A program made the position numbers and the translations under genes. Of a stretch of DNA of 64,000 nucleotides, positions 1-10,158 are shown in pieces. The stretch comes from Micropterix aruncella. Taxonomy: Eukaryota > Arthropoda > Insecta > Lepidoptera > Micropterigidae. Within the stretch, counting starts at the first letter, position 1. Every line of letters begins with the position of its first letter. Where the stretch lies: assembly GCA_944548615.1 (NCBI GenBank), contig OX155955.1, positions 4,918,517-4,982,516 of the forward strand. Direction: 5' to 3'. The notes beneath the pieces are model-generated. The model worked only from the letters and a program-made list of their open reading frames with translations, made no database searches and was not told where the DNA came from.

Positions 1-31
1 TTTGATGATTATGATAATATGTTAAACCTTA

Positions 32-1281
32 TTAATTTTGCCTATTGAGACCGGAACCTTTGCAAGCGCCTAAAATATAAATATAAGCTAATTCCCAAGA
101 TTTGACGTCCCTTTCTTTCGCATTATCACCAAGGCATTTTATTATTTTAACTTTAAAACATTGATCAAAAGATAAATTATGCGCCCTGGCATGCAAAGAT
201 ATTGGGAGTTGGCTTTCATTTCCTACACTAGCCCTATGATTATTTAGTCTAATATTAAGTGGTGTTGTTGTTTCACCGATATAAAAGGCATCACAAGTCC
301 TGCACAGAAGTTGATATACTATATTTTTTGAAATACAACTGCAATGAAAGGGAACCCTGTAACTATTAGTAGTATTTGGACTGGTAAAAAAAGGACTTAG
401 ATCTAACAGAGGACACGTTTTACAACGTGGACGACCACAAGGTTGAAGACCAAAAGTATTATTACCAATAGAGAAATTTTGATTATTTTTTGTTTTGTTT
501 AATATTGATCTAATATTAGGTGGTTTGCGGAAAGATAAAATTGGCGGTGAATCTAAGAGATCCTTAGTGGATGCATCATTAGAAATGATGGGGAATAAAT
601 CAGATAATATATCTCGCAGTTTCTCAGCACCAGGAAAATAAGTGGTGCTAAGAAAGATTTTATTATTATTATTATTTTTATTTGAAGTAATTTTAGGTTT
701 TGGTATATATTTTACTTCAGAGTTTAGAATATGTTTATCCAATAGAGGAGCAGGGTATTTTCTTTCAAGAAGAGATTGCTTTAGATTATTGAGATATTTA
801 TCTAAATTTTCTTTGTTGTTAACTAAACGGTGTCCGCGAATTGACATTGAATAGGGAATGGATCTCTTGGTGTGAAATGGATGACAGCTATCAAAGTGTA
901 AATACTGTTCTTTATTTGTAGGTTTTATATGAATCGCGGTTTTAATTTTACCTTCGGAAATTGTTAAATCAACATCTAAGAAAGTAATTTGTGATTTAGA
1001 AATGGTATGAGTGAAATTTAAAGGGCCAAAATTATTTAGGTCGTCAAGAAAGGTTGTTAGAGTAGTTTGTCCGTGTGGCCAAATCATTACTATGTCGTCA
1101 ATAAATCTATACCATAATATGGGTTTTAAATTTTGCGTTTGAAGAAAATTTTGCTCGAATAATCCCATGAAAAGGTTGGCATACGACGGTGCCATTCGCG
1201 TGCCCATAGCAGTCCCTTTAATTTGAAGATAAAATTCATCTTCAAAGGAGAAAGCATTACACGTTAAGACAAACTTAAACA
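32..1281 (-). mobile_element. Penelope-like retroelement, 5'-truncated (RT + GIY-YIG)
   Basis: One open frame of about 410 codons encodes the C-terminal two-thirds of a Penelope-like element protein. Visible in order: the RT stretch [16 protein letters not shown], the catalytic YRFIDD box (near 1091-1114), the FLDVDLTI motif, a cysteine-rich linker (CGRPRCKTC), and a C-terminal GIY-YIG-type endonuclease with the FYIGET core (near 270-290). The TAA stop is at 32-34. The upstream RT fingers are missing: the frame runs straight into a (TA)n/(ACGC)n microsatellite, so the apparent N-terminus is microsatellite translation, not protein. The linker plus GIY-YIG domain is known from EN(+) Penelope-like elements. 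5' truncation is normal for target-primed elements, so this copy is probably inactive although its remaining frame is intact. Confidence 0.93.
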
Positions 1282-1513
<232 letters not shown>

Positions 1514-1854
1514 GTCTGTGGTCTTCAAAAAAAAAAAAATAATAATAATAATAAAAAAATTAAAAGCTAATATAATAAATAAAATGCAATTCTCTTATAT
1601 AATCGGAAATAGATTAAATTCGATCGAAATTCGATTAAATAATATAAATAAAGTTATATGTGAGAAAAGAAAGAAACAGTCATTAATATTTGATATATAT
1701 TAAATAACATAGAATTTAATATAAAAATACCTAGTCAAAAAAATGTACAAATTATTGTCAAAATAATATATAACAAAGTCAAGTTATTTTTGGTAGTTAG
1801 TTTAATGTTTTTATGTACTCAACATACATGTTTAAAAATATGTTAATAATTTGT

Positions 1855-2115
1855 GCACCTTTTATTAAACTATTATTTCTAACATTTGATGTATGGTTAG
1901 TCTGTCATGATTCAATAACCATTTCTTTAATTTATTTTTGAATTCCTTAAATATCCAATTCATTTTTATTTTTATATTGATCAGATTGTAAAATCTCGGC
2001 GTAATGAAAAAGTAATGTCTTTGTCCAAATGATGTTTCCATTCTGGGTATTATTAAGCTATTTTCTAAAACTTGTCTCGTTGGTCTTCAGTTCTGAATTA
2101 TTCCTAAATTTGAGG
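1855..2115 (-). pseudogene. Decayed LINE reverse transcriptase C-terminus
   Basis: Read on the minus strand, the stretch around 1920-2060 gives a recognisable LINE C-terminal pattern: a FGQ-type motif followed by YFFITPRFYN and a lysine-rich tail ending in WLLNH. The same arrangement closes the intact LINE ORF at 49429-52407 (FGQRHYSFLAPRM ... WLINLG). Stops and frameshifts elsewhere show it is dead. It is assigned by motif resemblance only. Confidence 0.6.
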
Positions 2116-2169
2116 TATTTCGTAGGTTTTATGTAGGTATTTAAGGTATTTTTATTAATAATTTAGATT

Positions 2170-2295
2170 TCTCAAGATAATTATGATTAAATTAAATTGT
2201 CTACACTAGAACAGGTGGTGACCTAGTTACGGTTGACTGTTGTAAATTGTAACTATTCATTTTTTTAAATAAATTAATTCGAATTTGAATACCAG
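2170..2295 (+). repeat. CR1-like LINE 3'UTR/tail remnant
   Basis: The sequence from about 2205 (AGAACAGGTGGTGACCTAGT) through the AAATAAATTAATTCGAATTTGAA tail resembles 60440-60535 on the same strand and the reverse complement of the 3'UTR of the intact LINE at 49055-49150. It is an isolated 3' end, as expected from severe 5' truncation. Confidence 0.6.
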
Positions 2296-2569
2296 ATCTG
2301 GTTTGTCTGTGATATACAATAAGTTAATATTATAAATTTACAATATAATGTATAATGCCATTATATTGAGTAGAATATACCAATAAAGTTATAAAACATT
2401 GTTATAAAGTACCCATTTTCAAGAAAAAATCTTTGATTTTTTAAGTTCTAGGTATTGTTTTAACCTATAACTCGACAATATTTTTTGTACAAATTTGGTT
2501 TTTCACTATTTTAAATATAAACTGGCAACTTTTGCATTATCTAAGCATGAAAAACCTTAGCAAGTCGTA

Positions 2570-3200
2570 ATAACATGTCCGGACAGTGACTTGCGAAATT
2601 GAAACCAAACCGTGACATGGCAACCGCGTGTGTGGGTCGGACGGGGTGGTGAAAAGAGTGACGTTTACCTACGCCGGGCTAGATAGGTTTTGTAGTGAGG
2701 CTCGCTTGCAAATGACGTCATTCAAAGTAACAGGCGACGGAATCGCGGCGGCAGCGCCTCGCAGGCAAAGCTGCACGTGTTTGTATGACGTCTGCATCTG
2801 ATAAAGAGCCCCGCGCTGAATGCTGTTTCGTCTTCGCCCGCAAAGCAAAGCACGCCCGCCCACGCCTCCCGCCATGCCACCGCGCGTTACATGCGAAACG
2901 CCGCACACAGGGTATCAGTCCAGTCAGAGTAACAAGCGGCTCTATATTGCAGGAGAAATATTCGACCTCAGAAATGGCGTAGTTAAGACGACATAAGTAG
3001 TTAAGACCTGATAAAAATATCTGAAATAAGCGTACCTGCCAAGAAATAGGCGGGGTCACAGCTGTAGGGTTTGACCAATAAAAATCCAGCGTTGATGAAG
3101 CGTCAGGCACAGAGTCGTCGTGCGTACGCGCCGGCGAGCGGGCGGAAACTAAACAGTCGATCGCATGATGACACAGTAAACCTGTCTGCGCAGTGGTGGT
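2570..3200. other. GC-rich non-coding island with CRE-like palindrome
   Basis: This is a CpG-containing block in an A+T-rich neighbourhood. It holds the palindrome ATGACGTCAT (near 2713), a second TGACGTC (near 2786) and a CACGTG E-box (near 2774). Several overlapping short frames exist on both strands, as expected of GC-rich DNA, and none resembles a known protein. It could be a promoter or enhancer upstream of the visible kuz exons, or a unique piece of an old repeat. The regulatory reading is inference from base composition and motif content only. Confidence 0.35.
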
Positions 3201-3257
3201 ATAAATGTATTAAAGCATATATAGCCTAACTCTTAGAGCGCTCTCACGTTTTAATTA

Positions 3258-3406
3258 CATTGGAACCTCTTTTAACGAGCATAATTCGTTCCAGACTCTT
3301 ACTCGTTAGGCGAAACATTTTTCCCATACTCGTTATGAGAGGTGCAAATTGAGGAATACTGCGAATTACTCGTTATGAGAGGTGCTCGTTATGAGAGGTT
3401 CCACTG
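3258..3406. mobile_element. 149-bp MITE, TA-flanked, pogo/mariner-like termini
   Basis: The left end CATTGGAACCTCTTTTAACG and the reverse complement of the right end (CAGTGGAACCTCTCATAACG) form terminal inverted repeats of about 22 bp. TA dinucleotides flank both ends (3256-3257 and 3407-3408). Internal copies of the CTCGTTATGAGAGGTGC motif recur. There is no coding capacity. The downstream stretch 3409-4017 holds no gene that I can support. Confidence 0.8.
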
Positions 3407-4019
3407 TAATTATAATTTAATTAGAACCTTAATAAAAAATATGGCTAAGCGTGCCACGCTAGAGAAAACACACTCACCGCTTACATTGTAGGAGTAATCT
3501 CGCCTGAAAATTTTCGAAATCAGTTGAAAGCCTCAATGTCCAAGGCATTGAGCAACTCTTTTTGAGTCTAAATTATAAATTGGTTCCTTATCAAAGGATT
3601 CGCTTAGAAACATTTTTAATTAGTGCTTATATTTTTCAAAAAAAATCATGAAGCGAAACTTCTGCAGATATGGTCGTTTCCAGGTATCATGTCCCCTTTA
3701 GGAGATAGTGCACTTATGCATAGTAACACAGCGTAAGTGTATCTTTGGTAAGAGTAGGTGCGAGTCGCCACACTGCAAAGCACGACCAAGATTTCACTTG
3801 TCGGGGTGAAGATCCCTGCGCAATCCCGAATCAATTGTGAATCCAAGAGAGTTAATGTTGGTCAGTGAAGACATTGGTTGACTGTCGCACATTTAACTTA
3901 AAATAAATAAACCCACAGCAGATTATGTCATTAGCAAATTATTAATAACAAGTTATTACATACTTATATTATATTATATCATATAATGTATTATAAATAT
4001 TAATATCCAATTATTCATA

Positions 4020-4046
4020 ACGGGTCCGCCATGTAACGTTTTTTTT
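4020..4046 (+). repeat. Left terminal inverted repeat of DD41D element
   Basis: Begins ACGGGTCCGCCATGTAACG then a T-tract, directly after target TA at 4018-4019. It is the presumed transposase binding site. Confidence 0.88.
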
Positions 4047-4133
4047 TTCAACTAGTGCTTATTTCGTGTATGGCAACACTTACCTCATGTCTGATTTGAC
4101 AGATAATTAGTTTTATCCTTCCGCTGAACGAAT

Positions 4134-5213
4134 ATGGTTGTGTATACGCTTGAACAACGCTGGGAAATCTTGCGACATTACTTTGAAAATCATGGTAATG
4201 TTGCAGAATGTGTGCGAAAATTGCGTACGGATTTTGGAAGAAGAGAAGCACCGTCAGCTCCGAATGTTCGTTACCTTGTGAAAAAAGTGAAAGAAACTGG
4301 CATCCTCATCGATAAACCAACGCGTGAAAAGCCAAAAACAGTGCGTACACCCGAGAATATTGCTGCTGTGGCCGAAAGTGTGCGTGAATCGCCATCAACA
4401 TCAGTTCACCGTCGTTCTCAACAATTGGACATTTCGCAGACATCATTGAGACGAATTTTGCGTAAAGACCTTGTTATGACGCCGTACAAAGTCCAATTGG
4501 TTCAGGAGTTGAAGCCAACTGACCATCCAATGCGTTTTCGCTTCGCTAAGTGGGCCTGCGATCGACTTGCAGAAGATGCGGATTTTGCCAAAAAAATCAT
4601 CTTTTCAGATGAAGCTCATTTCCATCTTGGCGGGTATGTAAACAAGCAGAATTGTCGCATTTGGGGCACAGAAAACCCGCACGCATTCATTGAAAAGCCG
4701 GTGCACCCAAAACGAGTCACTGTTTGGTGCGGATTTTGGTCCAGAGGCATAATTGGGCCATTTTTCTTCGAAAATGAGCAAGGAGTGGCCGTTACCGTCA
4801 ATGGCGATCGTTATCGCATGAACGAATTTTTGTTCACAGAAATTGAAGAGGAGGATATTGGCAACATTTGGTTTCAACAGGACGGCGCTACGTGCCACAC
4901 AGCCAACGCTACACTTGATGTTTTGCGCCCTGTTTTTGAAAATCGCATTATCAGCCGCAGAGCTGATGTCGTTTGGCCACCTCGGAGCTGCGATTTGACA
5001 CCGTTGGACTACTTTTTGTGGGGTGCCGTCAAAGATAAGTGTTACGCCGACAAACCAGAGACAATTGACGCTTTAAAGGACAATATTCGTGAAGCCATTG
5101 GTGAAATACAGCTGCACACAATCGATAATGTACTTAAAAATTGGACCCATCGTGTAGGCTACTGCATGGCCAGCCGAGGCAGCCATTTGAATGAAATTAT
5201 TTTCCATCATTAA
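4134..5213 (+). CDS. Mariner-superfamily DDD transposase (DD41D)
   Basis: This uninterrupted 359-residue transposase catalyses cut-and-paste movement of its own element. The N-terminal half carries helix-turn-helix DNA-binding regions (about residues 1-115; QQLDISQTSLRRILRKD is a second HTH-like segment). The catalytic triad is visible: D159 in IIFSDEAHF, D250 in FQQDGATCH and D292 in LTPLDYFLWG. There are 41 residues between the second and third aspartates, which places it in the DD41D (rosa-like) group rather than DD34D mariner or DD34E Tc1. The ATG lies about 110 bp inside the left inverted repeat. The gene ends about 100 bp before the right repeat. Length and triad are as expected for a functional enzyme, and no frameshift or stop is seen. 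It shares the strand of kuz but has no evident link to it. Confidence 0.95.
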   Translation: MVVYTLEQRWEILRHYFENHGNVAECVRKLRTDFGRREAPSAPNVRYLVKKVKETGILIDKPTREKPKTVRTPENIAAVAESVRESPSTSVHRRSQQLDISQTSLRRILRKDLVMTPYKVQLVQELKPTDHPMRFRFAKWACDRLAEDADFAKKIIFSDEAHFHLGGYVNKQNCRIWGTENPHAFIEKPVHPKRVTVWCGFWSRGIIGPFFFENEQGVAVTVNGDRYRMNEFLFTEIEEEDIGNIWFQQDGATCHTANATLDVLRPVFENRIISRRADVVWPPRSCDLTPLDYFLWGAVKDKCYADKPETIDALKDNIREAIGEIQLHTIDNVLKNWTHRVGYCMASRGSHLNEIIFHH

Positions 5214-5289
5214 CCGGAGGGATCGTACTTTCAAATAAAAAAATAAATTTGAAAAAATATTCAGTAGTTTTTTTTTATAGCATTTTCAA

Positions 5290-5316
5290 AAAAAAAAAGT
5301 TATTTGGCGGACCCTT
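5290..5316 (-). repeat. Right terminal inverted repeat of DD41D element
   Basis: The A-tract followed by GTTATTTGGCGGACCCTT mirrors the left end. Target TA follows at 5317-5318. Confidence 0.88.
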
Positions 5317-5318
5317 TA

Positions 5319-5637
5319 TTACATTTTTGCTTTATACACCCTATTTTCCGCACTTAGCTATTATTAACGTGCTCATGTAATTTCTGCCATAAGTTTATAT
5401 ACAGGCGCTGTAAACTGTTCATAGGATATTAAATTAGTTTCGGTTAATTGGGTTTTGCAAATACCCGTATCATGTATTTACTATCAGAAGGTTTACTGTA
5501 AAATTAAATAATAAATAAATTCAAATCGGAGTTCGCGATATATCGGAGACGAAATTGCATAGTAGTTAGTTGTCTTGTCGATGTTGACAAGAAGTCCGTT
5601 GGCTGTGAACCACAAGGAAATATTGTCGGCAGCAGTA

Positions 5638-5671
<34 letters not shown>

Positions 5672-6118
5672 CCAGTCAATCGGTCTAACTAACGCATCGG
5701 CAATTACTCTGGTAGCATTGAATACTTACATAGCCACTATAATGGCCCACCTGAGTAGCATCCACATCCACCTGATGACCACGTCTTGGCTAGTTCAGAT
5801 AGTTATAAATTCAACTATTAGTGATACGACCGGTTACTCGCTATTCTATAATATAAAGATCTTTATTATTTGAAGTATTATTTAAATGACATCTGAAAAA
5901 AATATTGATGTGAAACATTATAGAAGAGAACCTCGATTTATTTCAAAGCTAAAAACAAACACTGACTGAACCATACAATTCGACCTTTAAGTAAGAACGA
6001 ACAAGATATAATAAGATTAATGTGTCGTGTATTAATTTCTATGGTTTGGTGATGTAATATTTATGAAATTCAATAGCGATAATAATTTTATAGAGCCTAG
6101 CTCTGGAGTCTAGCATCT
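5319..6118. other. A+T-rich stretch, no gene seen
   Basis: It contains a (TA)15 microsatellite at about 5640-5669. Nothing else in it could be assigned to a gene or a repeat family. Confidence 0.6.
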
Positions 6119-6120
6119 AG

Positions 6121-6390
6121 TATAGCTGGCATAGTGGCTTGGTCGCCTGATCTTATATCGTAAACTTCTGGGTTGGATTCCCGGTTGGCTCACCATTTTC
6201 CGATGGCTCACCATCTGTCGATCGAATGCAATAACAGACACACATTAACCCACATGTTACACGCACATATACATCTAAACACTTCATAGTAGTGTTGGTT
6301 GTAAGAGATAGCCGTATGATAATAAACCCGCCCATCGTGAAGTTTTACCACGTTTTACAGTAAAGAGTAGAGACAAACAAACAAGCTCAT
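6121..6390 (+). mobile_element. tRNA-derived SINE, near full length
   Basis: It has a box A-like TGGCATAGTGGCTTGGTCGCC (from 6127) and a box B-like GGGTTGGATTCC (near 6170), followed by a body with ATCGAATGCAATAACAGACA and CACTTCATAGTAGTGTTGGTT and ending in ACAAACAAAC. The same head and body recur at 44683-44895, and the 3' body recurs at 47404-47535. It is a Pol III-type retroposon mobilised by a LINE. Its head is tRNA-like but it is not a tRNA gene. Confidence 0.85.
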
Positions 6391-6867
6391 ATGAAATAAA
6401 ACACCGTGCGCCCCACTCATTACACATGCAATACGTACACTCACCAGACATTTCGCACGATTTTTTCTTGGCTGTCACGGAGCAACAGGCGAGTTTTAGA
6501 ATGTGAAAATGATTCTTACCTTATCTCTAATCTCTACATATTATATTATTCGTCAAGCTTATATTGTTATAGCATAGTTATTTATACATAATGAATCATT
6601 AAAAAAAAGATTTGAATACCCTGTCCAAAAAAAAGATAAATAAAAATTCTTTTTTGCGCATATTCGGACTTATTACTTAAAGTACAATTTCTTACAGCCA
6701 ACTTTCGTGAAAATGTAAGAATTAAGGTGCCATTAGAGTAAAATAAACAAAAGAAACTCAATACTTAACATAAATATTCAATTTAAAAAATGCCTTTTTT
6801 TATTCATTAGGATTTGGAAAATATTCGGAGCGAAGGATAAGAAAGGATGATATGAGACGTAGGATAA

Positions 6868-7140
6868 CTAGGAGTTTAGGGACATGGTATGCTTTTTCAG
6901 AGACACTTGAAAAGTAGAAACCGTTAGTACGTTTCTGATATTTGACGGAAGCTGGTTCCATAGGCTAGCTGCATGAACGGAGAAGGAATATGTAAAGAAA
7001 GGAAGAATTATGAGCAGGAATCGTAATTTTACTATCCTAACTGAAACGGAGTGGAAGCCCATGGGAATGATTTTTTTGGTTAGGTAGGAGAGAGCGGTAG
7101 GATTGTTGAGGATTTTATAAAATAGGGAAAGAATATGCAC
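6868..7140 (-). pseudogene. LINE reverse transcriptase C-terminal fragment
   Basis: The 90-codon open stretch contains the LINE C-terminal signature HAASLWNQLPSNIRN preceded by FFTYSFSV. This is the conserved block that follows the RT domain in Jockey/CR1-group LINEs (compare VHGARFWNDLPANIRNS at 35747-36049). No RT core is present, so it is a 5'-truncated dead copy. Confidence 0.8.
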
Positions 7141-7224
7141 ATTTCTACGTTTACGTATTCGAAGCCAATGAAGTCTGTTTCTATACTCAGATTATACTGC
7201 TTCTATACTTTCTATACTTGATCA

Positions 7225-7440
7225 GTATTTCCCATGACAGTTCCTCCTCAGCGTCAACCGGAGGGTCATCACGGTACTCCTCCTCTGGACCTGACCTTGA
7301 TCCGTCTTTTTCGTCATACGTTTTCTTCTCTCGTAAGGTAGACTACGATCTTTCTTTACAAAATCGATTCATGCTTCAATTGTTTTGGGATCAGGCCTCA
7401 AGATAGCAGTACTATCTCATTTTCGTAATAAAATAGCATT
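7225..7440 (+). repeat. Dispersed repeat family X, copy 1
   Basis: The stretch GGAGGGTCATCACGGTACTC ... CTGGACCTGACCTTGATCCG ... GACTACGATCTTTCTTT ... AAATCGATTCATGCTTC matches 53925-54120 on the same strand and 62140-62345 on the opposite strand. The order of motifs is conserved in all three copies, so they share an ancestor. The family is unknown. A T-rich stretch without a gene follows (7441-7845). Confidence 0.65.
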
Positions 7441-7849
7441 CTACGTTTTTCCCCTTACGTTTTTTTTTTGCTATCTTCTTTATCTTCTCTATTCGCTATT
7501 TTCTTTGATTATTGGTATTTTTTGGTTTTATTTTTTATTTTTCTTTTTTTCCCCTAACGTTTTTAGATTACATTTGTTTTAGCACTATTGCATTGCATAC
7601 TTTTGAAGTACGATGTTATATGTCTGTGTTAAATGCATTTGATTTGGATATATAATTTTGGACATATAATTTTATTTAGATTTCTTTAATACGTTAAGTA
7701 ATTTACTTTCGTTATTGTGCTTAATTTGTTTGTTAAAAATCCTCTAAAACGCTAGCCCTGGAACGGGTACCCACTTGGTCGACGCTGAACAAATATAGCT
7801 TCGAAGAGTTCACTTATTTAATGTTTCGCCATTGGTTATCGTTTTTTAA

Positions 7850-8569
7850 GAGGCCTATTACAAAATAGCGTAGGTATTCTTTTAAAATGAGTTTAAAAAA
7901 TGAACGCATTTTTTTTTGGATGTAACTATAAAAGATAGGATAAATAAATAAAAAAATAAATAAATAACTATTCAACCCTGGGAGAAAACCGCGGCACTGA
8001 GCGCTCTTCTCTTGCGCAAGCAAATATATACACAATTTCTAATTGTTTTTTGCAGTGTTTTCTCCTTTCTAATGACAATAATTTATATTATGTCGTATTG
8101 CTAAAAGAGTGAACTTTAATATAGTATAAGTATTATATAAGAATCTTATTTTATTTCTGAGAAAATTAGAATGATACAGGAAGTTTTTTTTTAAATTTTG
8201 TGTAATTGTAAGTAATGTATACCTTGGATATGTGGTCAAAAAACGAAAAAATAAGGCCGCTATGGTCAACAAGAATACATGACGGACATAAAAAAAAATA
8301 GTATACGGTTTTCGTTGTAGTGATATTACTGTATTAAGGAGCTCAAAGTTTGCCTTCCGAGCGTTTTACGAATAACGACTTTCGGAAAATGGGCTGAATA
8401 AGTAAATAATATTCGTTATATCTAAAATTAAAGGCCGCTATGGTCAACATCAAGAAATGGTCCAGGTAATTCAGTAATTAAAGTTTGTAGAAATCTCTTC
8501 ATTTCTTGGAATTAGAACGCCAAAAATCCACTTTTCTTGCCTTTCTGGAAAAAATATGTGATAGGGCTC
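7850..8569. mobile_element. 720-bp TTAA-flanked MITE, copy A
   Basis: The element begins GAGGCCTATTACAAAATA and its right end, reverse-complemented, begins GAGCCCTATCACATATTT. Both sides carry TTAA (7846-7849 and 8570-8573). Copy B at 27964-28683 has the same length and nearly the same sequence throughout. The interior includes a repeated GGCCGCTATGGTCAACA motif and no transposase, so it is non-autonomous. TTAA duplications occur in piggyBac and Sola3 families. The GAG terminus fits Sola3 better than piggyBac, but this is inference. The element ends 90 bp upstream of the first visible kuz exon. Confidence 0.9.
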
Positions 8570-8659
8570 TTAATGTAGCATTGAAAATAGTTTTCAATAG
8601 TATTAAATAAAATAATAATAAATATCAATTTAATGACTGTTGTTGTCGTTTTGTTACAG

Positions 8660-8862
8660 CTTCAAGACGACGCCTAAACGAGTACATATCCCATTTCGAG
8701 CCGCTGTCGTACGACGCGACGGCACTGCACGCACTGCACGCACGCACGAGACGGTCCGTCAAAGACTCACGACGGCACCTGCCTCTGGAGTTCCGCGCGC
8801 ACGGGCGCCACTTCCGCCTCAGGCTGCGAAGGGAAACCAGCTCCTTCGCGGACGACCTCAAG
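8660..8862 (+). CDS. kuz: kuzbanian (ADAM10) exon, prodomain start
   Basis: This internal exon lies between a TTTTGTTACAG acceptor and a GTAAAC donor. After two bases completing an upstream codon it encodes 67 residues, including LNEYISHFEPLSYD, then HARTRRSVKD, then LPLEFRAHGRHFRLRLRRETSSFADDLK. The NxYISHyExLsYd start and the AHGRHFxLRLxRxTSxFxD block are hallmarks of the ADAM10/kuzbanian prodomain, which keeps the protease latent and assists folding. ADAM10 cleaves Notch and other membrane proteins. RTRR/S lies where vertebrate ADAM10 has an upstream convertase site. The exon is strongly GC-rich against its flanks, as expected of coding sequence. It ends in phase 0. The signal-peptide exon was not found in this window. 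Confidence 0.95.
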
Positions 8863-10091
8863 GTAAACGATCCAGTGTCTATGTATCACCTCCTTTTTTC
8901 GGTTAAGCCAAAAAAATCCTAAATTTTAATTGCGGAACGTATTTTTGAGTTGAAGGTCAAACGAATGTAATAATCGGAAGCATGAAACAATTTAGACATA
9001 GGCTTGCGCACGCCAATAAATTACGTATTTCATATTTACTGCATTAGGCTCATCATTCATGTTTTTGCTTATCTTGCAGAACGGTTCTCAAAAATAGCCC
9101 GCTGTAGTGCCGTTTAAATGTCGCTATTACGCCCTGTTTCAGTGGCTGAATTAGACTAGTAAAATTTGGGGGAGGAAAAGCACAACAATGTCGCCACTTT
9201 TTAACTCGCAATATAACTGGATGAAGGTAAACGTAAACTATTCGAGTTATGAGAAAACTGAATTCAAAGTTTGACATTGGCACATTTTTTCGGATGCGTT
9301 TTAGATAACCCGGGTTTCGGTTGAGACGAGTTCGGTTAATCGGAGTTTTACTTTATTATTGAATATTTGTATCAATTTTCTTAACAAAAACTCGAAAAAA
9401 AATGATTTTTGTGCTTGATGAGTTTATCTGGTTTTTCAAAATCTCCTTGAAAACATGAAACTACAATTTTGATGATTGTTTTGCAATAGTTCTGGATTGC
9501 TACACATTGGTAGTACATTTAACTCAATTTTTGCCAAAAAGTGGAGACATCTTTCAGTTTTGTATTGTATTTTTTTAATCTTGTTTATTTCATATGAATT
9601 TCACAGTGATCTTCAATTTTAGTCTATTTTTTCTTAAAATTTATTTTTTAAAACGGTAATTCCTTTTTATTTTTTAAAACGGCACTCTTCGTTTCGAATG
9701 GTGTAGATAGTGGCGTAGGTACATTCTATCATTCCATATTTTTCTAAAATGTGGAATGATTTTAGAAAAAATTAGTTAGGTCTTTCGATTGCCAATACTT
9801 ATCCAGGTTTTTTAATTACGTCTTCCGTCGCGGCGATTTCACGCTCTCAAAAGTCAAACATATTTTTTGATTATAGTAAAACTGCTGTTACAATGCCCAC
9901 TTGTCTTTCAGCAGCAATGCCTGATGATCTTCCATTATTTGTAAAAACTTATACCTATAATTTTAAACTCGTGGCGACTGTTTTGCGACTCCTAAAATCA
10001 ACACAATCTGTTGTAATTAAGTTGTAATTTGATGAAATAAATAAATAAATAAATTGGTTGGTCTTTGTTACATTTGTATTTATTTTCATAG
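8863..10091 (+). other. kuz: kuz intron 1 (1.2 kb)
   Basis: GTAAAC donor and TTTTCATAG acceptor. It contains a pogo-like transposase remnant near 9053-9350. The remainder is A+T-rich with no gene seen. Confidence 0.9.
9053..9350 (-). pseudogene. pogo/Tigger-like transposase remnant
   Basis: On the minus strand PPPNFTSLIQPLKQGVIATFKRHY matches the conserved DDE-domain block of pogo/Tigger/jerky-type transposases, where the usual form is PPNxTxxxQPxDxGxIxxFK; here the acidic residue is replaced by K. The segment 9270-9350 (CGGTTAATCGGAGTTTTACT) resembles a pogo-type terminal repeat. Only about 70 codons survive. Confidence 0.8.
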
Positions 10092-10158
10092 GTGGAAGGA
10101 CCAGGCGGAGTGCTGCACAACGTAGACACATCACAAATATACCACGGAGAGCTTATAG
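10092..10158 (+). CDS. kuz: kuzbanian (ADAM10) exon, prodomain
   Basis: This 67-base exon joins in phase 0 to the previous one. It encodes VEGPGGVLHNVDTSQIYHGE plus LI and the first base of the next codon, before a GTGAGT donor. The D-TSxIYxGxxxG pattern is the ADAM10 prodomain segment between the AHGRHF block and the FGS..DGxFEG block. The phase-1 end matches the exon at 45269: the split codon becomes GAT. The downstream intron is 35.1 kb. Confidence 0.93.

Larger units (their letters stand above)
4020..5316 (+). mobile_element. Complete mariner-type (DD41D) transposon
   Basis: The element is about 1297 bp and bounded by terminal inverted repeats. The left end starts ACGGGTCCGCCATGTAAC. The reverse complement of the right end starts AAGGGTCCGCCAAATAAC. 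Both then run into a T-tract, giving about 26 bp of repeat with few mismatches. TA target duplications sit at 4018-4019 and 5317-5318. A single intact transposase ORF fills the interior. Intact ends, duplications and ORF together suggest a recent insertion that may be autonomous. Confidence 0.93.

Noticed and set aside
2669..3110. Overlapping minus- and plus-strand frames in the GC-rich island
   Set aside because: Several mutually exclusive frames are open at once, which is typical of CpG-rich non-coding DNA. No protein family matches.
4048..4898. Antisense frames within the mariner transposase
   Set aside because: Shadows of the transposase gene; no independent support.
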